DNA of 64,000 bases from Extensimonas vulgaris (GCF_003337425.1 NZ_QPJU01000002.1:434001-498000); one strand, 5' to 3'. Counted from the stretch's first letter, positions 25,157 to 34,599 are shown. Program-made: numbers and translations. The notes: generated by a model from the sequence alone, not told the origin.

Positions 25157-26194
25157 TCACTTGCGCGGCAGCACGTCGAGCTCGGCCGCGGGCGGCAGAA
25201 AACTGCCGTTCCACACGGCCGCCGGGTCCACGCGCGTCTTGGTGCGGTAGGCGTCGGACACCTGCGAGGCCATGAGCGACAGGCGCGCGGGCCGCACCTG
25301 GCCAAAGCCCTCGGCGCGCGCGTCGGGGCTGTTGACCACGGTGTCTATGGCCAGCTGCAGGCGCCGCGTTTCGAGCGCCACGTTGACGATGCCGTCGCGC
25401 GCCTTCACGGCTGCGATGGCCGCGGCGGGCTGCGCGATCACCTCCTTGGCGCCGCGTGCGAAGGCGCGCAAAAACGCCTTGACCGCAGCCGGGTTCTCGG
25501 CGATAAGCCTGGGGCTCGCAATGATTGCGTTGCCGTAGAGCTTGACGCCCCAGTCGGCGTAGGGCAGCACCAGCACGTCAGCGGGCTTGGCGCCGCGCGC
25601 CTCGAGGTTGAGCAGCGAGGTGAAGGTAAACCCGGTGATCGCATCGACGTCGCCGCGCACCAGCATGGTTTCGCGCAGCGGCGGGTCCATGGTGATCCAC
25701 TGCACTTCGCCCACGTGGTTGGCCTGGGCAAAGATCGGAAAGGCGCGTCGCCCCGCATCGAACACGGGCGCACCGAGCTTCCTGCCCGTGAGGTCGGCGG
25801 GCTTGGCAATGCCGCTTTTCTTGAGCGCCATGACCGAGGCGGGCGTGTTGTTGTAAACCATCATCACGGCCACGGGCTTGTTGGGCGCGTCAGGGTTGTT
25901 GGCGTGGAACTCCATCAGCGCGGCCAGGTCGGCAAAGCCCATGTCGTAGCTGCCCGAGGCCACGCGCTGCACCGCCCCGCCCGAGCCGCTGCCCGCGTCC
26001 ACGCTCACGTCCAGCCCTGCGGCTTGGAAGTAGCCCTTGGCCACAGGGTGCAAAAAGAACGCTGCCGGGCCTTCAAAGCGCCAGTCGAGCTGGAATTTGA
26101 GCGGCGTGGGCGTGCGCGCTGGTGACTGCGCTTGGGCCCAGCGGGCTGCACCCGTCATGAGCAGGGCGGCCTGAAGTAACGATCGTCTGTGCAT
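25157..26194 (-). CDS. ABC transporter substrate-binding protein, NMT1/THI5-like
   Basis: 345-residue periplasmic binding protein. The signal MHRRSLLQAALLMTGAARWAQAQ contains a twin-arginine-like RRSLLQ motif. The mature part shows FQLDWRFEGPAAFFLHPVAKGYF and DAGSGSGGAVQRVASGSYDMGFADLAALM, typical of NMT1/THI5-like and NitT/TauT receptors. Such proteins bind aromatic or sulfonated small molecules, including thiamine-pyrimidine precursors; the ligand here is not identifiable. Its start codon is immediately preceded by a long mRNA hairpin (26198-26248). Confidence 0.9.
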   Translation of the reverse strand: MHRRSLLQAALLMTGAARWAQAQSPARTPTPLKFQLDWRFEGPAAFFLHPVAKGYFQAAGLDVSVDAGSGSGGAVQRVASGSYDMGFADLAALMEFHANNPDAPNKPVAVMMVYNNTPASVMALKKSGIAKPADLTGRKLGAPVFDAGRRAFPIFAQANHVGEVQWITMDPPLRETMLVRGDVDAITGFTFTSLLNLEARGAKPADVLVLPYADWGVKLYGNAIIASPRLIAENPAAVKAFLRAFARGAKEVIAQPAAAIAAVKARDGIVNVALETRRLQLAIDTVVNSPDARAEGFGQVRPARLSLMASQVSDAYRTKTRVDPAAVWNGSFLPPAAELDVLPRK

Positions 26195-26197
26195 GGT

Positions 26198-26293
26198 GCA
26201 TCTTTCTTAGCCAACGGAACACATGGTTCCGATCAGCAAGAAAGATGCCTGCGTCGCCCGGACAGCTCCGGGCAAGCGCCGCAAAGTTTGCGG
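26198..26293 (-). promoter_or_regulatory. Structured mRNA leader of the ABC importer operon (candidate cis-regulatory RNA)
   Basis: Reading the minus strand towards the binding-protein start, there are three inverted repeats. The first is CCGCAAA/TTTGCGG at 26279-26293. The second is GCCCGGA-loop-TCCGGGC at 26256-26273. The third is a hairpin at 26198-26248 with an 11-base-pair perfect outer stem (GCATCTTTCTT/AAGAAAGATGC), a six-by-six internal loop and an inner CGGAAC/GTTCCG stem. The last stem ends three bases before the ATG and its 3' arm contains the only purine-rich ribosome-binding candidate, so it could block translation. It matches no riboswitch consensus that I recognise. Confidence 0.5.
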
Positions 26294-26301
26294 AAGTCCC
26301 G

Positions 26302-27081
26302 TCAACGATTCTTGAATATCGGCTTGCGCTTGTTCAGGAAGGCGTCCATGCCTTCCTTCTGGTCTTCGGTGGCGAACAGGCCGTGGAACAGGCGGCGCTC
26401 GAACATCAGGCCGTCGCTGAGGGTGCTCTCGAACGCGCGGTTCACCGATTCCTTGGCGGCCATGGCGGCCACCTGCGAGAGGTCGGCAATGGTGAGCGCC
26501 GCGCCCAGGGCTTCCTCCATCAGTTTGTCCAGCGGCACCACGCGGCTCACCAGGCCCGCGCGCTCGGCCTCGGTGGCGTCCATCATGCGGCCCGTGAGCA
26601 CCATGTCCATGGTCTTGGACTTGCCCACGGCGCGCGGCAGGCGCTGCGTGCCGCCCGCGCCCGGGATCACGCCGAGCTTGATCTCGGGCTGGCCGAACTT
26701 GGCGTTGTCGGCCGCGATGATGAAGTCGCACATCATCGCGAGCTCGCAGCCGCCGCCGAGCGCAAAGCCGCTCACCGCGCCAATCACGGGCTTGCGCACG
26801 CTGCGAATCGTCTCCCAGTTGCGCGTGATGAAGTCGCCCTTGTAGGCATCGACGAAGCTGTATTTGGCCATGCCGGGGATGTCGGCGCCCGCGGCAAAGG
26901 CTTTTTCGCTGCCCGTGAGGATGATGCAGCCGATCTTCTCGTCCGCGTCGAAGGCCTTGAGCGCGTGGCCCAGCTCGTCCATGAGCTGGTCGCTGAGCGC
27001 GTTGAGCTGTTTGGGGCGATTCAAGGTGATGATGCCGACCTTGTCGGCCTCGGTGCGCACGAGGATGGTTTCGTAGTTCAT
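26302..27081 (-). CDS. Enoyl-CoA hydratase (crotonase family)
   Basis: 259-residue crotonase. The oxyanion-hole segments are [11 protein letters not shown] and [16 protein letters not shown]. The two catalytic glutamates lie in GGGCELAMM and [19 protein letters not shown]. The composition matches short-chain enoyl-CoA hydratases of fatty acid beta-oxidation (hydration of trans-2-enoyl-CoA). It is the last gene of a run that includes the M61 peptidase and dsbC, with 51 bases between it and the peptidase gene. Confidence 0.93.
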   Translation of the reverse strand: MNYETILVRTEADKVGIITLNRPKQLNALSDQLMDELGHALKAFDADEKIGCIILTGSEKAFAAGADIPGMAKYSFVDAYKGDFITRNWETIRSVRKPVIGAVSGFALGGGCELAMMCDFIIAADNAKFGQPEIKLGVIPGAGGTQRLPRAVGKSKTMDMVLTGRMMDATEAERAGLVSRVVPLDKLMEEALGAALTIADLSQVAAMAAKESVNRAFESTLSDGLMFERRLFHGLFATEDQKEGMDAFLNKRKPIFKNR

Positions 27082-27132
27082 GGAGGCTCCTTGGGTTCCG
27101 TGGAAAGGGAAGGAAAAGCGGGGCGGCGCAAA

Positions 27133-28947
27133 CTATAGCGGCGAACCGAGCCAGCGCCCCAGCGCCGCGCCGTCGGCCACGCTGAGGCGGAAGGTGTCGG
27201 GCGGCGCGCCGCTGCCATCGGGCAAGCCGAGCGGCAGGCGCAGCAGGCGCCCGTCGCGCGCGACCAGGGCCGTGAGCTCGCGCGCAGCGCCGGCCAGCAG
27301 CGGCAGCTCGTCCAGCCGCGCAAGGCGCCACCCCTGGCCCTGCACCTCCACGCCCAGCCATTCGTCGCCCGCCGCCATGCCGGCCTGCTCGGCCGCGCCG
27401 TGGCGCAGCACGGTCTTGATCTGCACGCTATGGTTTTCGCTAACACGCAGGCCCAGGCGCTGGGCGATCTGCGGCGTTTCGGCCTGCATGCGCACGCCGT
27501 GCGCGGCGAGCAGTTCGGCCAGCGGCAGCTCGTCGGTGCCGTGCACCCAGGCGTCGAGCTCGGGCGCAAACGAGCGCCCGCCGAGCTCGGCGAGCACCGC
27601 GCGCAGATCGTCCTCGCGCATGGGGCCGCCCGCGCAGCGCTGCCACAGCGCGCGCAGCACGGCGTCGAGCGTCGTGCGGCCCTCGCGGCGCAGCGTGAGA
27701 TCCAGGCACAGCGCCACGAGCGCGCCCTTGGCGTAGTAGCTCACGGTAGCGTTGGGTGTGTTCTCGTCGGGGCGGTAATACTTGATCCAGGCGTCGAAGC
27801 TCGCCTGCGCCACGCTTTGCACGCTGCGCCCCGGCGCCTGCGTTACCTGGTGGATGGTCTGCGTGAGCTGCTTGAGGTAGGCGGCGTCGTCGATCAGGCC
27901 CGCGCGGCGCAGCAGCAGGTCGTCGTAGTAGCTCGTGAAGCCCTCGAAGAACCACAGCAGCTCGGTGTAGTTTTCGCGGTCATAGTCGTAGCGCGCAAAC
28001 TCCGCGGGGCGCAGGCGCTTGACGTTCCAGGTGTGGAAGTATTCGTGGCTGATGAGGCCCAAGAGGCGCGTGTAGTCCTCGCTGGGTTTGGCGGTCTGGT
28101 CGGCCTGGGCGGCTGGCGCGGCCAGGGCGTCGCAGCGGCGCGGCAGCGCACGCCGGCTGCACACCAGCGCGGTGCTGTGGCGGTGCTCGAGCCCGCCGTA
28201 GCCATCGTGCATGGCATGCAGCATGAAGAGGTAATGCGTGTGCGGCGGCGCGGCCTCGCCATGCCACAGGCGGATGGCCGCTGCGCAGATTTTTTGCGTG
28301 TCGGCAAGTAGGCGTTCGCCGTCGAACGCGGGCGCGGCACCGCTCACCACGAAGCGGTGCGGCACGCCGCAGGCAGTGAATGCACCGCTCCAAAAATCGC
28401 CCATTTCCACGGGGCTGTCCACGAGCTCGTCGTAGTCGCCTGCGCGGTACACGCCAAAGCCCGCGGCATCGACCTGCACGGGGGCGAGCGCCGTGGCCAG
28501 GCGCCAGTCGGGCGGGGCCGCCGCGCGCAGCACTTCGAGCGTGTGCACGGCCGCCTCCTGTCCCACGACGCGCAGGCACAGGCTGGTGCCGTTGAAAAAG
28601 CCGCGCGCCGCATCGAGCCAGGCCGCGCGCACCGACGGGTCGTAGGCGCAGACCTCGTAGCGCAGCGTGAGCGGCGCCCCGCTGCGGCACGTGGCGCGCC
28701 AGCGGTGTTTGTCGAGCTGCGTGAGCGGCACGGGCGTGTCGCCCTGCTGCGCCTGCAGACGCTGCAGGTTCTTGGAAAACTCGCGCACCAGGTAGCTGCC
28801 CGGAATCCACACCGGCAACGCGAATTCCTGCGCCGCTTGCGGCGCGGCCACGCTGAGCGTGACCGTGAACAGGTGCGCGTGCAGGTCGGCGGGGGCGATG
28901 CAGTAGTGGACGGCGGCGCTGGCGCTGGGGTCGGTGGCGGCGGGCAT
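27133..28947 (-). CDS. M61 family metallopeptidase with PDZ domain
   Basis: 604-residue protein of the M61 glycyl aminopeptidase family. The zinc site is HEYFHTWNVKRL (HExxH) with the downstream glutamate in FFEGFTSYYDD. A C-terminal PDZ-like domain follows (LRVSENHSVQIKTVLRHGAAEQAGMAAGDEW). No signal peptide is visible at the chosen ATG, which lies eight bases after the dsbC stop; most M61 homologues in these bacteria are likewise without an obvious one. Physiological substrates are not known. Confidence 0.9.
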   Translation of the reverse strand: MPAATDPSASAAVHYCIAPADLHAHLFTVTLSVAAPQAAQEFALPVWIPGSYLVREFSKNLQRLQAQQGDTPVPLTQLDKHRWRATCRSGAPLTLRYEVCAYDPSVRAAWLDAARGFFNGTSLCLRVVGQEAAVHTLEVLRAAAPPDWRLATALAPVQVDAAGFGVYRAGDYDELVDSPVEMGDFWSGAFTACGVPHRFVVSGAAPAFDGERLLADTQKICAAAIRLWHGEAAPPHTHYLFMLHAMHDGYGGLEHRHSTALVCSRRALPRRCDALAAPAAQADQTAKPSEDYTRLLGLISHEYFHTWNVKRLRPAEFARYDYDRENYTELLWFFEGFTSYYDDLLLRRAGLIDDAAYLKQLTQTIHQVTQAPGRSVQSVAQASFDAWIKYYRPDENTPNATVSYYAKGALVALCLDLTLRREGRTTLDAVLRALWQRCAGGPMREDDLRAVLAELGGRSFAPELDAWVHGTDELPLAELLAAHGVRMQAETPQIAQRLGLRVSENHSVQIKTVLRHGAAEQAGMAAGDEWLGVEVQGQGWRLARLDELPLLAGAARELTALVARDGRLLRLPLGLPDGSGAPPDTFRLSVADGAALGRWLGSPL

Positions 28948-28955
28948 GGCGGCTT

Positions 28956-29678
28956 TCAACGGGCAGCGGGACCGGAAGCTTCGGCCAGGCGTTTTTCGAG
29001 TTCGTCCACGCCGATGGCGCCGGGCACGCGCGCGCCGTTGGCAAAGATCAGCGTGGGCGTGCCGGTGATCTTGTATTTGCGCCCGAAAGCAAGGTTGCGC
29101 TGCAGCGCGCTGGTGTCGCAGCTCGCCGCGGGGGCGGGCTTGTCGCGCAGCATCTGGTCTTGCCAGGCCGCGGCGCGGTCTTTCGCGCACCAGATGTTGC
29201 GAGATTTCTCGGCCGAGTCGGGGCTCAGGATGGGGTAGAGGAACAGGTACACCGTGACGTTGTCCACGCTCTGCAGGTCACGCTCGAAGCGCTTGCAGTA
29301 GCCGCAGTTCGGGTCTGCGAACACCGCGAGCTTGCGTTTGCCGTTGCCGCGCACGATGGGGATCGCGTCCTTGATCGGCAGCGCGGCGAAGTCCACCGCC
29401 GTGAGCTGGTGAATGCGGTCTTCGGTCAGGTTGCGCCGCGCCTGCGTGTCGATCAGCTCGCCTTGGATCAGGTAGTTGCCTTTGGCATCGCTGTAAAACA
29501 AGTCGGTGCCCACGCGCACCTCGTACAACCCGGGCATGGGCGTGGGGCGCACCTCGTCGATTTTTTGCAGCTGCGGGATGCGCTCAGCCAGGTTTTTGCG
29601 GATCGTCGCTTCCTGGGCCTGGGCCGCAAAGCTCAGGGCCAGCGCGGCGCCGGCCAGCAAGGCAGAAAAAGGGTGCAT
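28956..29678 (-). CDS. dsbC: Thiol:disulfide interchange protein DsbC
   Basis: 240-residue periplasmic disulfide isomerase. Signal peptide MHPFSALLAGAALALSFAAQAQ, then a dimerisation domain (YLIQGELIDTQARRNLTEDR), then a thioredoxin-fold domain with active site CGYC at residues 125-128. The cis-proline loop ITGTPTLIFANG is typical of DsbC. A second cysteine pair (Cys in NIWCAKD and AASCDTS) matches the structural disulfide of the family. It is kept reduced by DsbD in the family's known cycle. It overlaps no other gene; 35 bases separate it from the hydroxylase gene. Confidence 0.93.
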   Translation of the reverse strand: MHPFSALLAGAALALSFAAQAQEATIRKNLAERIPQLQKIDEVRPTPMPGLYEVRVGTDLFYSDAKGNYLIQGELIDTQARRNLTEDRIHQLTAVDFAALPIKDAIPIVRGNGKRKLAVFADPNCGYCKRFERDLQSVDNVTVYLFLYPILSPDSAEKSRNIWCAKDRAAAWQDQMLRDKPAPAASCDTSALQRNLAFGRKYKITGTPTLIFANGARVPGAIGVDELEKRLAEASGPAAR

Positions 29679-29713
29679 GGTGTGGATCGTGAAAATATCA
29701 AAAAAGGAGCGCC

Positions 29714-30868
29714 TCACGCAGACCGTACGGCGCCCATGGCCTGTTTTGCCATCCAGGTTTTGAGCGGGCCGCTGTGCTCGAAGCTGCGCAGCCCCAGGTT
29801 GCGCAGCAGCTGCACGGGGGCCTCGCGGCGCGCAAACAGCTGCTGCAGGCCGTCGGTGGTGAGCCGCATGGGCAGCAGGGCCGCCTTGCGCTCGCGCTCG
29901 TAGCGACGCAGCAGGCGCAAGTCGCCAACGCTGCGCCAGTAGTCGCGCCCGTGCAGCACGCGCGCGAGCGCCTGCGCGTCACCCAGGCCCAGGTTCAGCC
30001 CATGGCCGGACAGCGGGTGCACATTGTGCGCGGCGTCACCCGCGAGCACCCAGCTGCGCGCGCCGGCGCCAGCAGCCGCTGCCGCGTCGGGCATGGGGCC
30101 GCACCACTGGCGCGCCTGCGCGAGCTGCAGCGGCCAGGCCACGCGCTCGCCACGCAGTTGCAGCGCGCCCAGAGCGCCTTGGCTGGCCGTCTCGAGCTGC
30201 TGCGCGAAGTCCTCGGGCGCCAGCGCGAGCAGCCGCGGCGCGAGTTCCTGCGGCACCGACCACACCACGGCCACGGCGTGCCCGTGCGCGCCTTCGAGGG
30301 GCAAGAAGGCGAGGATGCTGCCGTCGGGCAAAAACCATTGCAATGCGGTCTGCGCGTGCGGACGCTCGCAGTGCAGCCGCGTGGCGATGGCGTGCTGCCC
30401 GTAGGGCGTGAGTTCGAGCTCCACGCCGAACTCGGCGCGCGTGCGGCTCGCGCGGCCCTCGCAGACCACGGTGAGCGCTGCAGGTACAGCTTCGGCCACG
30501 ACCTCGACCTGCGGCTGGTAGCGCACGGCCTCGGCCAGACGCGCCTCGAGCGCAGGCACATCGACGATCCAGGTCAGCGCCTCGGCGCCGAGTTCGCTGG
30601 CGTCGAAGTGCAGCTGCGCACCCTGGTCGCCATAGACCTGCATGCGCGTGACGGCGGTGGCGTGTTCGGTGTCGGGCCAGGCGCGCACGCCTTCGAGCAG
30701 CTGCCGCGAGGCCGCGTTGAGCGCGTAGGCGCGCACGTCGGGCGCGGCGCCTTCGGGTACTGGTGCCGCGACCAGCGCCACGCGCAGACGCTCGCGCGCG
30801 AGCAACAAAGCCAGGGTGCGCCCCACGATCCCGGCCCCACGGATACAAATGTCATAGGTTTGCGCCAT
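29714..30868 (-). CDS. UbiH/UbiF/COQ6-family FAD-dependent hydroxylase
   Basis: 384-residue flavin monooxygenase of the ubiquinone-biosynthesis hydroxylase family. FAD motifs are [17 protein letters not shown] at the N-terminus and [24 protein letters not shown] near residue 270-295. Which ring position it hydroxylates cannot be told from sequence alone, so no symbol is given. The ATG at 30868 starts the FAD motif; the gene is divergent from ychF with 133 bases between. Confidence 0.9.
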   Translation of the reverse strand: MAQTYDICIRGAGIVGRTLALLLARERLRVALVAAPVPEGAAPDVRAYALNAASRQLLEGVRAWPDTEHATAVTRMQVYGDQGAQLHFDASELGAEALTWIVDVPALEARLAEAVRYQPQVEVVAEAVPAALTVVCEGRASRTRAEFGVELELTPYGQHAIATRLHCERPHAQTALQWFLPDGSILAFLPLEGAHGHAVAVVWSVPQELAPRLLALAPEDFAQQLETASQGALGALQLRGERVAWPLQLAQARQWCGPMPDAAAAAGAGARSWVLAGDAAHNVHPLSGHGLNLGLGDAQALARVLHGRDYWRSVGDLRLLRRYERERKAALLPMRLTTDGLQQLFARREAPVQLLRNLGLRSFEHSGPLKTWMAKQAMGAVRSA

Positions 30869-31001
30869 GGCCGGCATTGTAGGAGCGCACTTCGTACCCA
30901 CGTTGCGCGCAGGCGGTGCGCAACCCACAGGGCGCAAGCCAGGCTCCCGAGGGCCGCCTCGTAGAATCGAACGTTTTCTTGCGAACCCAGAAAGCCCTGC
31001 C

Positions 31002-32096
31002 ATGAGCCTCCAATGCGGCATCGTGGGCCTGCCCAACGTGGGCAAGTCCACCCTCTTCAACGCCCTCACCAAGGCCGGCATCGCCGCCGAAAACTATCCT
31101 TTTTGCACCATAGAGCCCAATACCGGCGTGGTCGAAGTGCCCGATCCGCGCCTGCAGCAGCTGGCCGAGATCATCCACCCCGAGCGCGTCGTGCCGGCCA
31201 TCGTTGAGTTCGTGGACATTGCGGGCCTCGTCGCCGGCGCGAGCCAGGGCGAGGGCCTGGGCAACCAGTTTCTCGCGCACATCCGCGAGACCGACGCCAT
31301 CATCAACGTGGTGCGCTGCTTCGAAGACCCGAACGTGATCCACGTGGCCGGCAAGGTCGATCCGATCGCCGACATCGAAGTGATCCAGACCGAGCTGTGC
31401 CTGGCCGACCTCGGCACCGTCGAAAAAGCCCTGCAGCGATACACGAAGGCCGCGAAGAGCGGCAACGACAAGGAGGCCGCCGCCCTGGTGCAGCTACTCA
31501 CCAAGGTGCAGGCCACGCTCAACGAAGGCCAGCCGGTGCGCACGCTCGCGCTCAGCGACGCCGAACGCGCCCTGCTCAAGCCCCTGTGCCTGATCACCGC
31601 CAAGCCGGCGATGTTCGTGGGCAACGTCAGCGAAGACGGCTTCGAGAACAACCCGCTGCTCGAGCGCCTCAAGGACTACGCTGCGCGCCAGAACGCCCCC
31701 GTGGTCGCCATCTGCGCCAAGATCGAGGCCGAACTCGCCGAAATGGACGAGGCCGACCGGCTCGAATTCCTCAAGGAGCTGGGCCAGGACGAACCCGGCC
31801 TGAACCGCCTGATCCGCGCCGCCTACCAGCTGTTGGGCCTGCAGACCTACTTCACGGCCGGCGTCAAGGAAGTGCGCGCCTGGACCATCCACATCGGCGA
31901 CACCGCCCCCAAAGCCGCTGGCGTGATCCACGGCGACTTCGAGCGCGGCTTCATCCGCGCCCAGACCATCGCGTTCGACGACTTCATCGCCTACAAGGGC
32001 GAACAGGGCGCGAAAGAAGCCGGCAAGATGCGCGCCGAAGGCAAGGATTACGTGGTCAAGGATGGGGATGTGATGAACTTTTTGTTCAACGTGTAA
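31002..32096 (+). CDS. ychF: Redox-regulated ATPase YchF
   Basis: 364-residue Obg-related P-loop ATPase that associates with ribosomes. G1 is [16 protein letters not shown]3 [20 protein letters not shown], and the altered G4 NVSE (instead of NKxD) explains ATP preference in the family. A C-terminal TGS domain reads [39 protein letters not shown]. Length matches E. coli YchF (363). The open frame extends upstream, but [12 protein letters not shown] is the conserved start. Confidence 0.97.
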   Translation: MSLQCGIVGLPNVGKSTLFNALTKAGIAAENYPFCTIEPNTGVVEVPDPRLQQLAEIIHPERVVPAIVEFVDIAGLVAGASQGEGLGNQFLAHIRETDAIINVVRCFEDPNVIHVAGKVDPIADIEVIQTELCLADLGTVEKALQRYTKAAKSGNDKEAAALVQLLTKVQATLNEGQPVRTLALSDAERALLKPLCLITAKPAMFVGNVSEDGFENNPLLERLKDYAARQNAPVVAICAKIEAELAEMDEADRLEFLKELGQDEPGLNRLIRAAYQLLGLQTYFTAGVKEVRAWTIHIGDTAPKAAGVIHGDFERGFIRAQTIAFDDFIAYKGEQGAKEAGKMRAEGKDYVVKDGDVMNFLFNV

Positions 32097-32099
32097 GCG

Positions 32100-33794
32100 A
32101 TGGCCAGTCGCGCCCCTGACGCCTACGCAGCAGCCCAGGCGCTGCTGCAGCGTCTGCAGCACACGCCGCAGGCGTTTGGCCATGCGGTGCCTGCCGTGGA
32201 GCTCATGCAGACGCATATCTCCTGGCTGCTGCTGGCGGGCGAGCATGTCTATAAGTTCAAAAAGCCGCTGAAGCTCGAATTTCTCGACTTCAGCACGCCG
32301 GCACTGCGGCGCGCGGCTTGCGAGGAAGAGTTGCGCATCAACCGGCGCACGGCGCCGCAGCTCTATCTGGAGGTGGTCGCCGTGGTCGAGGACGAAGGCG
32401 GCTTGCGCGTGCTGCCCGCGGCCGAGGCCGACGCCCGGGGTCTGCAGGCGCTCGCGCATGCCGTGCACATGCGGCGCTTCGCCCAGGACGATCTGCTCGC
32501 GGCGCTGCTCGCGCAAGGGCGCTTGCTGCCAGCACATATCGACGCGCTGGCGCGGCATGTGGCGCAGTTTCACGCTGCTGCGGCGGTGGCTGCGCCGGAT
32601 TCGGGCTGGGGCAGTGCCGCGGCCGTGCGCGCGCCCGTCGCACAGTGTTTGCACGCCGTCCAAGCCCTGGCGGCGCTGCCGGAATTGGCCTCAGAGGCTG
32701 CGCGCGTGGCGCAACTCGCGCAGTGGTGCACAGCCCAAGGTGAGATGCTGGCGCCAGTGTTCGATGCGCGCCTGCAGCAAGGCTGGGTGCGCGAATGCCA
32801 TGGCGACTTGCATCTGGGCAACCTGGTAGTGCAAGGCGGCGAGCCGCTGCTTTTCGATGCCATAGAGTTCGACCCTGCGCTGCGCTGGATAGATGTCGTG
32901 GCGGATGTGGCCTTCCTGGTCATGGACTTGCACGCCCATGGCCGCGCCGATCTGGGCTGGCGCTTTCTCAATGCCTGGCTCGAGCGCACGGGCGACTATG
33001 CGGGGCTGCAGGTGCTGCGCTATTACTGCGTCTATCGCGCCCTGGTGCGCGCGCGCGTCGCGGGTGTGCGGCTGTCGCAGCTGTCGCAAGTGCCGCAGCC
33101 AGCATCTGAGGCGCGCTCCAGCGCGCTGCCGCAAGCGCTCGGCGAGGTGCGGCACTATGTGCAGCTCGCGGCCTGCTTGAGCGCGCCGCAGCCGTGCTGG
33201 CTCGGGCTCGCGCATGGTTTTTCCGGCGCGGGCAAGACCACGCAATCACAGGCCTTGGTCGCGCGTGGCGTGGTGCGCGTGCGCGCCGACGTGGAGCGCA
33301 AGCGCCTGTTCGGCCTCGCGCCCGAAGCTTTGAGCGCAGCCGTGCCCGGCGGCATCTACACGCCGGAGGCCACGGAGCGCACCTATGCGCGGTTAGCGGA
33401 GCTCGCGCGTGTGGTGTTGCAGGCGGGCTACCCGGTGCTCATCGATGCCACCTTGCTCGAAGCTGCGCAGCGCGCGCGCTTCGTCACGCTCGCGGCGGAT
33501 TTGCAAGTGCCGTGGTGCATCCTGGCTTTCGAGGCGCCGCCCGAAGTGCTGCGCGCGCGCATCACCCAGCGCCTGCAAAGCGGTGGTGATGCCTCCGAGG
33601 CCACGCCCGCAGTCTTGGAGCGGCAGCTGGCCACGGCGCGTCCGCTTGCGGCGCAAGAAGAGGCGCACACGCTGCATCTGGATACGACGCAGCCCATCGA
33701 CTGGGATGCCGTACTGGCAGCCTGCCGGACTTTGGAATCGTCGGCTGCGAATGCGCCGCAGCGGCCCATTTTTTACCGTCTTCTTGCCCCATAG
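32100..33794 (+). CDS. Fused aminoglycoside-phosphotransferase-like / P-loop ATPase protein
   Basis: 564-residue two-domain protein. The N-terminal half is phosphotransferase-like: YKFKKPLKLEFLDF and ECHGDLHLGNLVVQGGEPLLFDAIEFDPALRWID, a kinase catalytic loop (HGDLHLGN) and metal-binding IEFD. The C-terminal half has Walker A GFSGAGKTT at about residues 370-378 and resembles small-molecule kinases of the zeta-toxin/AAA_33 type. This fusion is a common family of unknown substrate; aminoglycoside resistance should not be assumed. The last 25 or so codons lie in a miniature inverted-repeat element (33714-33882), so the original C-terminus has probably been replaced. It starts three bases after ychF. 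Confidence 0.87.
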   Translation: MASRAPDAYAAAQALLQRLQHTPQAFGHAVPAVELMQTHISWLLLAGEHVYKFKKPLKLEFLDFSTPALRRAACEEELRINRRTAPQLYLEVVAVVEDEGGLRVLPAAEADARGLQALAHAVHMRRFAQDDLLAALLAQGRLLPAHIDALARHVAQFHAAAAVAAPDSGWGSAAAVRAPVAQCLHAVQALAALPELASEAARVAQLAQWCTAQGEMLAPVFDARLQQGWVRECHGDLHLGNLVVQGGEPLLFDAIEFDPALRWIDVVADVAFLVMDLHAHGRADLGWRFLNAWLERTGDYAGLQVLRYYCVYRALVRARVAGVRLSQLSQVPQPASEARSSALPQALGEVRHYVQLAACLSAPQPCWLGLAHGFSGAGKTTQSQALVARGVVRVRADVERKRLFGLAPEALSAAVPGGIYTPEATERTYARLAELARVVLQAGYPVLIDATLLEAAQRARFVTLAADLQVPWCILAFEAPPEVLRARITQRLQSGGDASEATPAVLERQLATARPLAAQEEAHTLHLDTTQPIDWDAVLAACRTLESSAANAPQRPIFYRLLAP

Positions 33795-33882
33795 TCCCGC
33801 TATGGGGCGGCGAATCCGGCAAAAACTGGCCTCGCTGGGGCGCCTTCTCGCTATCGACGCCCAAAGTCCGGCAGGCTGCTAG
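33714..33882. repeat. Miniature inverted-repeat element type 1, copy 1
   Basis: 169-base element with 22-base terminal inverted repeats carrying one mismatch (33714-33735 against 33861-33882; core CCTGCCGGACTTTGG / CCAAAGTCCGGCAGG). An internal hairpin is built from CCCCATAG/CTATGGGG. A second copy of identical length lies at 48953-49121. It contains no transposase and overlaps the end of the preceding kinase/ATPase gene. CTAG at its right end is shared with the neighbouring type 2 element. Confidence 0.85.
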
Positions 33883-34044
33883 TGCAGTGTTCGACGCTAT
33901 CTGCGACATAAAACCGCGTCTTTTCGGCCTGGGCCGCGTTGCAAATCCTCGCGATACCACCCGGTATCGCTGCGGTTTGCGCCTTGCCCAGACCAAAAAT
34001 CCATCGGTTTTATTTGTCGCATCAAGCATCAAACACTGCACTAG
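33879..34044. repeat. Miniature inverted-repeat element type 2
   Basis: 166-base element bounded by perfect 13-base inverted repeats CTAGTGCAGTGTT / AACACTGCACTAG. The imperfect similarity of the arms extends about 38 bases inwards (CGACATAAAACCG against CGGTTTTATTTGTCG). An inner palindrome GCGATACCACCCGGTATCGC lies near its middle. It abuts type 1 copy 1, sharing a CTAG. No transposase is encoded. Confidence 0.8.
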
Positions 34045-34080
34045 CGCAGTTCTTGCCGTCCGCCCAGACGCCCGACGCTG

Positions 34081-34563
34081 CTACCACTGCAACGGCTGCG
34101 GCAACACATGCAGCAGCGCCGCGGTCATGACCACATAGCGCAGCAGCTTGCCCAGCGCCATGTAAGCCACGCAGGGCCAAAAGGGCAGGCGCAGCCAGCC
34201 GGCCACGGCGCACAGTGGGTCGCCGACGATGGGCAGCCAGCTCAGCAGGCAGGCGCGCGGGCCGAAGCGCCGCAGCCAGGCGAGCGCACGCAGCTCCGTG
34301 GGACTGCCGCGCACCCTGTCCACCGCCTTGTGCGTGCCCAGGCCGAGCCACCAGTTGAGCGCGCCACCCAGCGTATTGCCCACCGTGGCGACCAGGATCG
34401 TCGGCCAAAATAGGTCGGGGTTGAGCTTGATGAGCCCAAACACTGCAGGCTCCGAGCCCATGGGCAGCAAGGTCGCGGAGACGAAGGAGACGAAAAAGAC
34501 CGTACTGAGGCCGTATTGCGGCAGTGCGAGCAGCGTGAGCAGGTGGTGCAGCCAATCTTGCAT
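34081..34563 (-). CDS. YqaA family small membrane protein
   Basis: 160-residue membrane protein of the YqaA/SNARE-associated (DedA-related) group: STVFFVSFVSATLLPMGSEPAVFGL, VATVGNTLGGALNWWLGLG, and RFGPRACLLSWLPIVGDPLCAVAGWLRL. About four hydrophobic segments are visible. Function is unknown; the DedA superfamily is linked to lipid scrambling and membrane homeostasis. It ends next to the type 2 element. Confidence 0.87.
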   Translation of the reverse strand: MQDWLHHLLTLLALPQYGLSTVFFVSFVSATLLPMGSEPAVFGLIKLNPDLFWPTILVATVGNTLGGALNWWLGLGTHKAVDRVRGSPTELRALAWLRRFGPRACLLSWLPIVGDPLCAVAGWLRLPFWPCVAYMALGKLLRYVVMTAALLHVLPQPLQW

Positions 34564-34599
34564 GGAGGCGATGGGTGCTTGTTCAGCCTCTGCAAGGCG

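Noticed and set aside
26195-26301. TPP or guanidine riboswitch before the ABC importer
   Set aside because: The conserved cores that I know for these classes are not present; only unassigned hairpins are seen.
32100-33794. Aminoglycoside resistance gene
   Set aside because: The phosphotransferase-like half belongs to a widespread fused family of unknown substrate located next to ychF; nothing indicates antibiotic modification.
33562-34041. Small minus-strand frame with a near-identical counterpart around 48831-49361
   Set aside because: The shared part is the reverse reading of the 169-base repeat, not a duplicated gene.
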